Source: Eubacterium_G segne
GTDB lineage: Bacteria > Bacillota > Clostridia > Lachnospirales > Lachnospiraceae
DNA length: 64,000 bases
Assembly (NCBI RefSeq): GCF_014287775.1
Contig: NZ_JACOOZ010000005.1
Span: 1-64,000, forward strand
Direction of reading: 5' to 3'
How positions within the stretch are numbered: position 1 is the stretch's first letter; each line of letters begins with the position of its first letter. This document shows positions 25,205-34,300 of the stretch, piece by piece. The notes under the pieces were generated by a model. The model saw only the letters and a list, made by a program, of their open reading frames with translations. It had not been told where the DNA came from and made no database searches. The translations under genes were made by a program, and so were the position numbers.

Positions 25205-25436
25205 AGTTGAACGATAGTAGAGGTTGCGCTAATTATTAGTAGGTTATATGATGTCCCGGAGGCAGATGACTATAGCAGAAAGGATGCGGCGCCGAAGGAG
25301 ATGGTTTCCGGAGATTGTTTCCTGGGTATGTGGTTAACAGCCATATGACTGTCATACATATTTTATGTATGGGGAGCTACTTATAAGTTTTATATCAGAA
25401 TTCTTATAAGGAGCTTATTTTAAGCTCCTTTTACTA
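25205..25436 (+). promoter_or_regulatory. lysine riboswitch (L box) with terminator
   Basis: Conserved L-box blocks appear in order: ATAGTAGAGGTTGCG, TTAGTAGG, GCGGCGCCGAAGGAG and GACTGTC, ending in GGGGAGCTAC, matching the arrangement of the B. subtilis lysC leader. The expression platform has a terminator stem AAGGAGCTTA/TAAGCTCCTT (25408-25417, 25421-25430), and the palindromic CTTATAAG occurs twice, which can form the competing antiterminator. Lysine binding should stop transcription of dapA-dapB. Confidence 0.92.
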
Positions 25437-25475
25437 TGGTTTACAAGTACATATAAAATATAGGAGGAATAGAAA

Positions 25476-26360
25476 ATGTCTATTTTTACAGGTGCCGGTG
25501 TAGCCATTATTACACCTTTTAATGAAGATGGTTCAGTTAATTATGAAGAGTTTGGGAGAATTATTGATGACCAGATAAGTGGTGGTTCAGATGCCATTAT
25601 TGTATGTGGTACAACAGGTGAGTCATCAACAATGGATCACGATGAGCATATTGAAGTAATTAAGTATTGTGTAGAAAAGGTAGCAGGAAGAGTTCCTGTT
25701 ATTGCAGGCTCAGGTTCAAATTGTACACGTGAAGCCATAAATATTTCGAAGAGAGCTGAGGAGGTTGGAGCTAACGGACTTCTTTGTGTTACACCATATT
25801 ACAATAAGTGTACCCAGGAAGGTCTTTACCAGTATTATAAAGCTATTTCAGATGCAGTTAATATTCCGATTATTATGTATAACATACCGGGAAGAACAGG
25901 CACAACTATCCAGCCTGAAACAGCAGTAAGAATTGCAAAAGAAGTTAAAAATGTAGTAGCTATTAAGGAAGCATCAGGAAATATTTCAGCTGTTGCTAAA
26001 TTAGCAGCTTTAGCAGACGGATGTATTGATATATATTCAGGAAATGATGACCAGGTACTTCCTATATTATCATTAGGAGGAAAAGGTGTTATTTCAGTGT
26101 GGTCACATGTTGCTCCAAAGAAGGTTCATGATATGGTATACGCATATTTAAACGGAGATACAGCTACAGCTACAAAGCTTCAGTTAGAGGCTATAGATGT
26201 GATTGGAGCATTATTTTGCGAAGTAAATCCTATACCTGTTAAGGCAGCTATGAATATGTTAGGTTATAAGGCAGGTCCCGTAAGAGCGCCTCTTACTGAA
26301 TTATCAGATGCTCATAAGGAATTACTTGAAAAGGCATTAAAGGATTACGGAGTCCTCTAA
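25476..26360 (+). CDS. dapA: 4-hydroxy-tetrahydrodipicolinate synthase
   Basis: 294 residues, TIM-barrel lyase condensing pyruvate with aspartate semialdehyde, the first committed step to diaminopimelate and lysine. The Schiff-base Lys is residue 164 in AIKEASG, the catalytic Tyr lies in MYNIPGRTG, and GTTGESST forms the binding loop. It is standard in length. AGGAGG precedes the ATG. Control by the upstream lysine riboswitch is direct. It provides peptidoglycan precursors and, in spore formers, the route to dipicolinic acid. Confidence 0.97.
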   Translation: MSIFTGAGVAIITPFNEDGSVNYEEFGRIIDDQISGGSDAIIVCGTTGESSTMDHDEHIEVIKYCVEKVAGRVPVIAGSGSNCTREAINISKRAEEVGANGLLCVTPYYNKCTQEGLYQYYKAISDAVNIPIIMYNIPGRTGTTIQPETAVRIAKEVKNVVAIKEASGNISAVAKLAALADGCIDIYSGNDDQVLPILSLGGKGVISVWSHVAPKKVHDMVYAYLNGDTATATKLQLEAIDVIGALFCEVNPIPVKAAMNMLGYKAGPVRAPLTELSDAHKELLEKALKDYGVL

Positions 26361-26406
26361 AGAGCATTTTACATTTAGAAGAAAAATCTAAACACGGAGG
26401 TTAAAG

Positions 26407-27162
26407 ATGGTTAATGTTATAATGCACGGATGTAATGGCAAAATGGGAAGAGTCATTACCAATCTTGTGTCACAGGACAATGATATAGAAATTGTAGCCG
26501 GTGTAGATGCTTATACAGGTATAGATAATGAATATCCGGTATTTACTTCAATAAAGGAGTGTACCGTAAAGGCAGATGTAATAATTGATTTTGCTGTCAC
26601 ATCGGCGATTGACAATTTATTAGATTATTCTGTCAGCACTAAAACACCTGTGGTTATATGTACAACAGGACTGTCTGCAGAGCAGCTTGAAAAAGTGAAC
26701 GAGGCCAGCAAAAAGGTGGCAGTTCTCCGTTCAGCTAATATGTCATTAGGTATTAATACACTTATGAAACTTTTAAAAACTGCTACGGAAGTTTTAGCTA
26801 ACAGAGGTTTTGATATTGAAATTGTGGAAAAACATCACAATCAGAAGGTTGATGCTCCTAGTGGAACAGCGTTAGCCCTGGCAGATTGTATGAATCAGGT
26901 TTTAGATAATCAGTACGATTACACCTATGACAGAAGCACTGTACGCCAGAAGAGAGCTAAAAACGAAATTGGAATTTCAGCAGTTCGTGGTGGCACAATT
27001 GTAGGTGAACATGAAGTTATCTTTGCAGGAATAGATGAAGTTATTGAAATTAAGCATACAGCATATTCAAAGGCAATTTTTGCTAAGGGAGCCATTGATG
27101 CAGCTAAGTTCTTAAAAGGAAAAGAAGCCGGATTATATAATATGGCAGATGTAATAGACTAA
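26407..27162 (+). CDS. dapB: 4-hydroxy-tetrahydrodipicolinate reductase
   Basis: 251 residues. The NAD(P)H-binding loop is GCNGKMGR at residues 8-15. The catalytic motif is EKHHNQKVDAPSGTA, with the His pair and Lys. It reduces the DapA product to tetrahydrodipicolinate. It starts 46 bases after dapA with its own GGAGG, and is cotranscribed under the lysine riboswitch. Length and motifs are normal. A terminator follows. Confidence 0.97.
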   Translation: MVNVIMHGCNGKMGRVITNLVSQDNDIEIVAGVDAYTGIDNEYPVFTSIKECTVKADVIIDFAVTSAIDNLLDYSVSTKTPVVICTTGLSAEQLEKVNEASKKVAVLRSANMSLGINTLMKLLKTATEVLANRGFDIEIVEKHHNQKVDAPSGTALALADCMNQVLDNQYDYTYDRSTVRQKRAKNEIGISAVRGGTIVGEHEVIFAGIDEVIEIKHTAYSKAIFAKGAIDAAKFLKGKEAGLYNMADVID

Positions 27163-27176
27163 TTTATTGAATTTTT

Positions 27177-27228
27177 AAATAGACTGTTGTTTTTTTGATT
27201 AAAATCAATAAAACACAGTCTATTTTTT
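27177..27228 (+). terminator. intrinsic terminator of dapAB
   Basis: AAATAGACTGT (27177-27187) pairs with ACAGTCTATTT (27215-27225), an inner TTGATT/ATCAA stem lies in the loop, and a T run follows. Confidence 0.88.
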
Positions 27229-27334
27229 GTATAAAAATTAAAAAAGTGAAAACAATATTGTTATCGGGTGGAAACAAAGAGAAAAATTTGAGAAAACCGA
27301 TAAGATATGGAAAATCATTTGGAGGATTTATAGT

Positions 27335-27688
27335 ATGAAAACATTTAAAATTTACTTATTAGCCATGACATTGTTAGTGTCTGCATTATGTTTTGCAGCA
27401 TGTGGCAACACAAACAATGATGAAAATGCCACAACAACAGAGAATGTTACAACAGAAAACGGTGCAAATTCAGGTATTATTAACGATACCACAAATAATG
27501 GAAATGCAGATAATAACGGAACAAAAAATGACGGTGTGGTAGATGATATTGGAAATGATATTAAAGACGGCGTAGATGATGTTATTGATGATATGGATGG
27601 AAATAATAATAAAAATAACAGCAACAATAACAACAATACAACTAAGAAAAATACTACAACACAGAATAACACTACAACTAAAAAATAA
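27335..27688 (+). CDS. small Asn/Asp/Thr-rich lipoprotein
   Basis: 117 residues. A hydrophobic signal ends in CFAACG, a lipobox-like site with the lipidated Cys near residue 23. The rest is low complexity: Asn/Thr/Asp repeats with a middle stretch DDIGNDIKDGVDDVIDDMDG that may form an amphipathic helix. It is anchored outside the membrane if the lipobox is used. GGAGG precedes the ATG. Function is unknown. The repetitive coding sequence may evolve quickly. It lies between dapB and a CwlC-like amidase. Confidence 0.65.
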   Translation: MKTFKIYLLAMTLLVSALCFAACGNTNNDENATTTENVTTENGANSGIINDTTNNGNADNNGTKNDGVVDDIGNDIKDGVDDVIDDMDGNNNKNNSNNNNNTTKKNTTTQNNTTTKK

Positions 27689-27711
27689 GGGTATCAATTA
27701 TTAAAAATAAG

Positions 27712-27720
27712 CATAATCTA
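27712..27720 (+). promoter_or_regulatory. candidate mother-cell sigma (E/K) -10 element
   Basis: CATAATCTA fits CATANNNTA, the -10 pattern of sigma-K and close to sigma-E, 30 bases before the amidase start. The -35 region (TATCAA near 27692) fits poorly, so support is the -10 plus the gene's likely role. Confidence 0.35.
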
Positions 27721-27750
27721 TTATGATAAATAGTTTTGTAATGGTTTAAT

Positions 27751-28518
27751 ATGGCTTATAAAATAATATTAGACCCGGGGCACGGTGGTTCTGACCCGGG
27801 TGCAAACTTTAATGGAAGACAGGAAAAGGATGATGCATTGGCACTTGCCATGGCAGTAGGAAAACTTTTAACTAATGCAGGCTTTGATGTGGAATATACC
27901 AGAACTGCTGATGTATATAATACTCCTTTTGAAAAGGCAATGATTGCCAACAATGCAGGCGGAGATTTGTTTGTATCTTTCCACAGAAATTCCTCAGCTG
28001 TACCTAATACTTACACAGGAGTACAGACTTTGGTGTATAACAGGGAAGGTTTAAAGGAAAAATTAGCGGAAAACATTAACAAAAATCTTACGGCAATCGG
28101 TTTTGAAGATAAGGGAATTGTGGAAAGACCAAATCTTGTGGTTTTAAAGCGTACAAAAATGCCGGCAGTTTTAATTGAGGCAGGATTTATTAATTCAGAT
28201 AAAGATAATGAATTATTTGATAATAATTTTAATGAAATTGCTCAGGGTATTGCAGATGCCATAATTGATACATTAGATGATAGTGGAATTTCTGCCACGG
28301 ATGCCCAGGTTTATACTATTCAGGTAGGAGCATTTAGGAACGGACAGTTAGCCAATAATATGGCAGCCCAGCTTAAAGCCATGCAGTTTCCGGCTATGGT
28401 GGTCTTCGAAGACGGATTATACAAAGTCCGGGTAGGAGAATTTAAAAGCCTTGATAATGCTGTAGAAATGGAACAAAGGCTTAGGGCAATGGGCTATAAT
28501 ACATTTATAAGAAGCTGA
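27751..28518 (+). CDS. N-acetylmuramoyl-L-alanine amidase, CwlC-like, with SPOR domain
   Basis: 255 residues with no signal peptide. An Amidase_3 domain (1-180) has DPGHGGSDPG, SFHRNSS and a catalytic Glu in LIEAGFI; a C-terminal SPOR domain (~188-255, YTIQVGAFRNGQ ... VRVGEFKSL) follows. It cuts the bond between MurNAc and the stem peptide. Length, domain order and absence of a secretion signal match B. subtilis CwlC, a mother-cell enzyme that lyses the sporangium after spore maturation. The usual second zinc-site His in SFHRNSS is followed by Arg rather than Val. The ribosome site is weak; a sigma-E/K-like -10 lies upstream. Confidence 0.85.
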   Translation: MAYKIILDPGHGGSDPGANFNGRQEKDDALALAMAVGKLLTNAGFDVEYTRTADVYNTPFEKAMIANNAGGDLFVSFHRNSSAVPNTYTGVQTLVYNREGLKEKLAENINKNLTAIGFEDKGIVERPNLVVLKRTKMPAVLIEAGFINSDKDNELFDNNFNEIAQGIADAIIDTLDDSGISATDAQVYTIQVGAFRNGQLANNMAAQLKAMQFPAMVVFEDGLYKVRVGEFKSLDNAVEMEQRLRAMGYNTFIRS

Positions 28519-28526
28519 TTTTATGA

Positions 28527-28589
28527 AAAAGTTTCAGGTGACAAAAACAGGATTAAGGTTCATTAATCTGTTGCCTGAAACTTTTATTT
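28527..28589 (+). terminator. intrinsic terminator of the amidase gene
   Basis: AAAAGTTTCAGG (28527-28538) pairs with CCTGAAACTTTT (28574-28585) around a 35-base loop that itself can pair (ACAG/CTGT), followed by T-rich sequence. Confidence 0.85.
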
Positions 28590-28642
28590 GTATTTATTAA
28601 CGTATAATGATAAAATTGTCCTATTAATTAAGGAGGAAAAAA

Positions 28643-30544
28643 ATGAATAACGGATATGTAAAGGTCGCAGCTGCAACACCTAAAATTGTTATAGGTGACT
28701 GTGGTCACAATAAATTAGAAATAGCAAAAATGACAGAAGAAGCATATAAAAACGGAGCACAGCTTATAGTTTTTCCGGAACTATGCATTACAGGATACAC
28801 TGCATCGGATTTGTTCTGGCAAAAAAATATGTTAGATTTGGCATTTGAAAAAATAAATGAGTTAGCAAAAGATACGAAAGATATGGAAATTGTTTCAGTA
28901 GTTGGGGCACCAATAAGACATAAAAATAAACTGTATAATTGCGGAGTAGTAATATATGCAGGAGAAATTAAAGGAATAGTGCCAAAATCATTTATTCCAA
29001 GTTACTCAGAATTTTATGAGGGACGACATTTTACATCAGGAGAGGGAATTAAAAAAGGTGAAACAAGGGGAGAAATCCCATTTGGAACAAATTTGATTTT
29101 TGATTGTGGCAATATAGAGAATTTCACCTTTGCCATTGAAATATGTGAAGATTTGTGGGTACCAAATCCACCAAGTACAAACCATGCTTTAGCAGGAGCT
29201 AATGTTATATTAAACCTTTCTGCCAGTGATGAAATTACCGGAAAGGCTGATTATAGAAGAAAGTTAGTGGAAATGCAGTCGGCAAAAAACATTTGTGCAT
29301 ATATTTATTCAGATGCAGGAGATGGTGAATCATCTACCGATTTAGTATTTGCAGGGCATAACATCATAGCGGAAAACGGAACCATGGTAGCCCAGTCAAA
29401 GCGTTTTGAAAGCAGTAATATAACCTATGGAGATATAGATTTAGATAAGATTGCCACAGAAAGACAAAGAATGACAACATTCTATGTAAACCCGGATAAT
29501 GAGGATTATATGAATGTATCTGTTAAACTTAAAAATAAAGAAGTGAAAGTTGACAGATATATTGACAAGGCACCTTTTGTACCGTCAGATACAAATAAGA
29601 GAAATGCAAGATGCGAGGAAATATTGGAAATTCAGACCTGGGGACTTAGAAGACGTCTTGAACATACAGGATGCTCAAATGCAGTAATAGGAATTTCAGG
29701 TGGTCTTGATTCCACATTGGCACTTCTTGTTACAGTAAAGGCTTTTGATGCATTGGGACTTGACAGAAAAGGAATACATGCAGTGACAATGCCGGGCTTT
29801 GGAACCACAGACAGAACATACTTAAATGCGGTGGAGCTAATTAAGAAATTAGGATGTGACTTTAAGGAAATTAACATATCAGAAGCAGTTACATTGCATC
29901 TTGCCCAAATAGAACATAATATTGAAAATCACGATGTTACTTATGAAAATGCCCAGGCAAGACAAAGAACGTATCTTTTGATGGATTTGGCAAACAAATA
30001 CAATGGAATGGTAATTGGAACAGGAGATATGTCGGAGCTGGCATTAGGATGGGCAACTTATAATGGAGATCATATGTCCATGTATGGGGTAAATGCAGGA
30101 GTTCCAAAAACTCTTGTAAGGCATTTAGTTAAATATTATGCAGATGTAAATGAAGGAAAAATCAGCAACATTTTGTATGATATTTTAGATACACCGGTGA
30201 GCCCTGAACTTTTACCACCAAAGGACGGAGTGATAGCCCAGAAAACAGAAGAGCTTGTAGGTCCTTATGAGCTTCATGATTTCTTCCTTTACTATATGTT
30301 AAGATTTGGATATACTCCGAAAAAAATACAGTTTCTTGCAGAACTTGCCTTTGATGGGGAATATGATACAGAGACTATAAAAAAATGGCTTAAGACCTTT
30401 TACAGGAGATTTTTCTCACAGCAGTTTAAGAGAAGCTGTCTGCCGGATGGACCAAAGGTAGGTACAGTTGCCGTATCACCTAGGGGAGATTTAAGAATGC
30501 CTAGTGATGCCAGTGTTAAAGAATGGCTGGATGAAATTAAATAA
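28643..30544 (+). CDS. nadE: glutamine-dependent NAD synthetase
   Basis: 633 residues, two domains. The N-terminal nitrilase-type glutaminase (~5-290) has Glu in FPELCITGY, Lys in GIVPKSFIP and the nucleophile Cys in EICEDLWVP. The C-terminal synthetase (~330-633) has the PP-loop GISGGLDSTLALL and GTGDMSELALGW. It makes NAD from nicotinate adenine dinucleotide using ammonia from glutamine. AGGAGG precedes the ATG. It is flanked by terminators on both sides, so monocistronic. Confidence 0.96.
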   Translation: MNNGYVKVAAATPKIVIGDCGHNKLEIAKMTEEAYKNGAQLIVFPELCITGYTASDLFWQKNMLDLAFEKINELAKDTKDMEIVSVVGAPIRHKNKLYNCGVVIYAGEIKGIVPKSFIPSYSEFYEGRHFTSGEGIKKGETRGEIPFGTNLIFDCGNIENFTFAIEICEDLWVPNPPSTNHALAGANVILNLSASDEITGKADYRRKLVEMQSAKNICAYIYSDAGDGESSTDLVFAGHNIIAENGTMVAQSKRFESSNITYGDIDLDKIATERQRMTTFYVNPDNEDYMNVSVKLKNKEVKVDRYIDKAPFVPSDTNKRNARCEEILEIQTWGLRRRLEHTGCSNAVIGISGGLDSTLALLVTVKAFDALGLDRKGIHAVTMPGFGTTDRTYLNAVELIKKLGCDFKEINISEAVTLHLAQIEHNIENHDVTYENAQARQRTYLLMDLANKYNGMVIGTGDMSELALGWATYNGDHMSMYGVNAGVPKTLVRHLVKYYADVNEGKISNILYDILDTPVSPELLPPKDGVIAQKTEELVGPYELHDFFLYYMLRFGYTPKKIQFLAELAFDGEYDTETIKKWLKTFYRRFFSQQFKRSCLPDGPKVGTVAVSPRGDLRMPSDASVKEWLDEIK

Positions 30545-30556
30545 AAAAGCAAAGGT

Positions 30557-30582
30557 AAAAAGACGGGAGTTCCCGTCTTTTT
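30557..30582. terminator. bidirectional terminator
   Basis: AAAAAGACGGGA (30557-30568) and TCCCGTCTTTTT (30571-30582) form a perfect 12-pair stem with A and T runs on both sides. It serves nadE and the convergent gene at 30599. Confidence 0.93.
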
Positions 30583-30598
30583 ATACTTAAGGCTATTG

Positions 30599-31036
30599 TT
30601 ATTTTTTACCTTTGTTAATAGTGTCTACAATGGCGTTGTATAGTAAAGAATATGTATATTGGCTTTCTTCCGAAAACTTAATATTGTCTACTGACTGGGT
30701 ATCCACAATTTGCTTTGAAATATCTTCAAAAGCTGGTTCTACTAAAGGATACATAGTCGTTATCGCATCGCTTATGTTGTCCACCGTAATAGAATTAATG
30801 TGATTGCTATCAAGAGTGACAGTTACCTCCATTGGATTTCCGTTCAGTGTGACACAGGAGGTATATACTCCGGCCTCATATTGCCCTGAGGAACTTTTTT
30901 CCTTTTTTTCATCACTGTTTCTATTACAAAACATAAAAATTAATGAAATCACAAGAACAATACCAAGGAGTACAAATACTACGGTGTATATAAGCTCCTT
31001 TAAATGAAATACCATGAATTTTGGACTTTTTCCCAT
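30599..31036 (-). CDS. membrane-anchored FMN-bind-like protein
   Basis: 145 residues. One membrane helix (~15-35, VVFVLLGIVLVISLIFMF) precedes an extracellular domain (GQYEAGVYTSCVTLNGNPMEVTVTL ... NSITVDNIS) that resembles FMN_bind domains. The flavinylation motif expected near the end (SGAT-T-S type) is replaced by SEESQYTYS, so covalent flavin binding is doubtful. GAGGAG lies before the ATG on the minus strand. It is convergent with nadE and divergent from the addBA operon. Function is unknown. Confidence 0.65.
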   Translation of the reverse strand: MGKSPKFMVFHLKELIYTVVFVLLGIVLVISLIFMFCNRNSDEKKEKSSSGQYEAGVYTSCVTLNGNPMEVTVTLDSNHINSITVDNISDAITTMYPLVEPAFEDISKQIVDTQSVDNIKFSEESQYTYSLLYNAIVDTINKGKK

Positions 31037-31148
31037 ACTGACTCCTCACTTTAAATTTGATTATATTCTAATTTATTAATGTCAGGGGCAAAGTATGACA
31101 AAAGTATGTGTTGAAATTGACACATCCTATATACTATACTTAAATATA

Positions 31149-31282
31149 GATTTTGAAACACATCAGGTGTTTCAAAATCGTAGTTGACCAGCCCCGAAGG
31201 GGCGTGATTTGCGAAGCAAATTTTTGAAACGGTAATCCTATACCGTTTCAAAAGTCATAGAAAGAAACACATCAGGTGTTTC
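31149..31282. repeat. stack of five hairpins upstream of addB
   Basis: In order: a perfect 13-pair stem GATTTTGAAACAC with loop ATCAG (31149-31179); GCCCC-GAA-GGGGC (31191-31203); ATTTGC-GAA-GCAAAT (31207-31221); a perfect 13-pair stem TTTTGAAACGGTA with loop ATCCTA (31222-31253); and GAAACAC-ATCAG-GTGTTTC (31264-31282), a copy of the first hairpin's core. The direct repeat of a palindrome and shared TTTTGAAAC ends suggest a repeat element rather than chance. Confidence 0.75.
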
Positions 31283-31328
31283 AAAAGTTATAAGTTATAG
31301 ATTTTGAAATGATATTGGGGAGGAAAAT

Positions 31329-34300
31329 ATGTCATTACAGTTTATTATAGGAAGGGCAGGCTCAGGAAAGTCTACTTTGTTATATAAGAATTTAATAGAT
31401 ACATCCATGAATAATCCGGATAAAAATATCCTTGCAGTGGTTCCGGAGCAATTTTCCATGGAAACCCAAAAGCAGATACTTACAATGATTAACGAGGAAT
31501 ATGGACTAGGAGGTAGTTTTAACATAGAAGTTACCAGTCTTAACCGTCTGGCATATTTAATATTTGAAGAGCAGGGTATAATTAATTACAAGGTAATGGA
31601 TGATTTGGGGAAATCCCTTGTTATAAGAAAAGTGCTGGAACAGTGTAAAAAGGAGCTTATTATATACAAAAATAAAACAGCAATGCCGGGATTTGTGGAA
31701 AAGGTAAAGTCGGTTTTGTCAGAGCTTAAGCAATATTACATATCAGATACAGATATGGATAATATGCTTGATTTGTGTGGAAGAAGACCGGCTCTTTATC
31801 ATAAGCTAAAGGATATTTTAGTGATTAGAAAAGCCTTTGATGAGTACATACAGGATAAAATGATAACAACAGAGGATGTGCTGGAGATATTTTGCAAATA
31901 TGTGGGACAATCTGAAATTATAAAAAATACCTATTTTTATTTTGACAGTTTTACAGGATTTACGCCAATTCAGTATAAAGTATTGGAATTGTTAATGAAG
32001 TATTCAAAAGGCGTTATGGTAAGTATTACTTTGCCTGAAAATGAGAAAGATTTTACCACATTTAATAAATATGAGTTGTTTTCCTTAAGCAAGGAAACCA
32101 TAGCAAAACTTAAAACTTTAGCTAAAAGAAATAATGTAAACATAAATGAAACATTAATTGCCGGAGAAGGTAAGGTTCCTTATAGAATAAAAAATAATAA
32201 AGCATTATGCCATATTGAAGAAAACATTTTCAGAAATAAGAAATTGGAAAAAACTGAAAATTATAATGATGCCATTGAAATCTACTCCCTGCCAAATCCC
32301 CGCAGTGAAGTAGCTTTTGTGGTGGCAAAAATTTCAGATTTAATTGTAAATAAAAACTACAGATACAACGATATTGCCATAATTACCGGAGATATGGCAA
32401 ACTACTATATTTATTTAGAAGAAGAACTGAAAAAATATGATATTCCGGCGTTTATTGACCACAAAAGAGATATTTCATCTAATCCTTTTGTGGACGGGAT
32501 TATAGCAGTGCTTGACGTAATAGCAATGGACTTTTCTTATGATGCTGTTATGAGAATGTTAAGACTTAATTTGCTGGAAATAAACAGAAATGACATTGAT
32601 GTTTTTGAAAATTATATTAGAAGATTTGGTCGTCGCGGTTTTAAAAGTTATTCTGCTAAATGGGAAAAATGTTATAAGGGATTTGAAGAGAGACTTGTTA
32701 CGGTTAATAATGTAAGGGAGAAAATATATAATGATATTTTAGCTTTAAGAACCACTCTTAAGGACAAAAAAGCTACAATAAAAGATTTCACCTTAGCACT
32801 TTATAATTTTATTCTTTCCACTAACATGGAAAAAAGAATAAATGATTACGTAGATATGTTTGAAAAAGATAATAAACCTGAACTATCAAAAGAATATCAG
32901 CAGATATATGGGGTTATTATTTTAATGCTTGAAAGAATTGTTAATTTAATGGGGGAAGAAACAGTTTCTCCAAAGGAATATGTGGAAATATTAAAGGCGG
33001 GATTTTTAGAGGCTAAAGTAGGAATAATACCTCCCGGATTAGATACCCTTATGGTGGGAGATATTGAAAGAACAAGACTTAAGGATACAAAGAAGATTAT
33101 TTTCTTTTTAGGAGTTAATGACGGAATTATTCCTAAAATGGCAACCAATGGTGGAATAATTACAGATTCAGACAGGGATTTCCTTAAAGCAGATGAAAAG
33201 GAAGGCTTTGTTTTAGCCCCTACAGCCAGAGAAAATATATTTAAGCAGAAGGTTTATTTATATTCACTTTTAGCAAAGCCTACGGAAAAAGTCATTCTTA
33301 CCCTTAGTAAGACTGACAATGCAGGAAAGACTCTTAGAAAATCATATTTAATAAGCGATTTGCAAAAAATGTTTTCAGACTTAAAAATTAAGGATGAAGA
33401 AAAATATGCAAATAGTCTTGAAGAAATAACAACTAAAAGAGAGGCATTAGATTATATTGCAGCCAATGCAGGAGAATACAAATCAGGAAAGGAAGACAGG
33501 CTTTTTGAAGTTCTTTGTTCCGTATTATCTGATGATGCAGATGCTAAGAAGTGTCTTAAATTAATTAAAAAAGGAACATTTTATAAGGGAAGACAGCCTT
33601 ATCTCAGCAGGGAAAATGCCAGAAAGCTATACGAAGATAAGGAAAACATAGGTATAACCAGATTAGAAAAATATGCAGCCTGCGCCTATTCCCAGTTTTT
33701 AAGAAATGGTCTTAAGTTAGGAGAAAGAAGAGAATATGAGATAGCTGCTTATGACATTGGAAATTTATATCATGAGGTAATAAATAAGTTTTTTGTTAAT
33801 GTGCAAAAAGAAGGATTGCATTGGGAAAATTTAGAAAAGGAAACCTATAATGCCATCCTTAATAATTGCGTTGTGGATACAATGGAAAATTATGAAAATG
33901 ACGCATTAGACAGTTCTGCACGTAACATTTTTATTAAAAATCAGGTTAGGGAAACAGCAGAAAAAACAATTGATGTGTTGATTAGACATATTGATTCCGG
34001 AGATTTTGTGCCGTCAGAATATGAGCTTAGAATCACTCATGGAAGAATTGACAGGGTAGATACCTATGAAAAAAATAATGAAATTTTTGTAAAGGTTATA
34101 GATTATAAATCAGGAACAACGGAATTTAATGTTACAGATACCTTTTTTGGAATGCAGATGCAGCTTATGGTTTATTTAAAGGATGCCATGGAATTTGAAA
34201 AAAAGAAAAATCCCGATAAAACTGTCCTTCCGGGAGCAGGACTTTATTTCCATATTCAAAATCCATATATTGACCGCCCGGATATAAGAAAAGTAAGGGA

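Noticed and set aside
27352..27697. Long minus-strand frames opposite the Asn-rich lipoprotein
   Set aside because: They are the shadow of the repetitive AAT/ACA codons; hydrophobicity is an artefact and no start signals are seen.
31149..31282. CRISPR array
   Set aside because: The repeats are palindromic hairpins of different sequence with irregular spacing and no uniform spacers; no cas genes are present.
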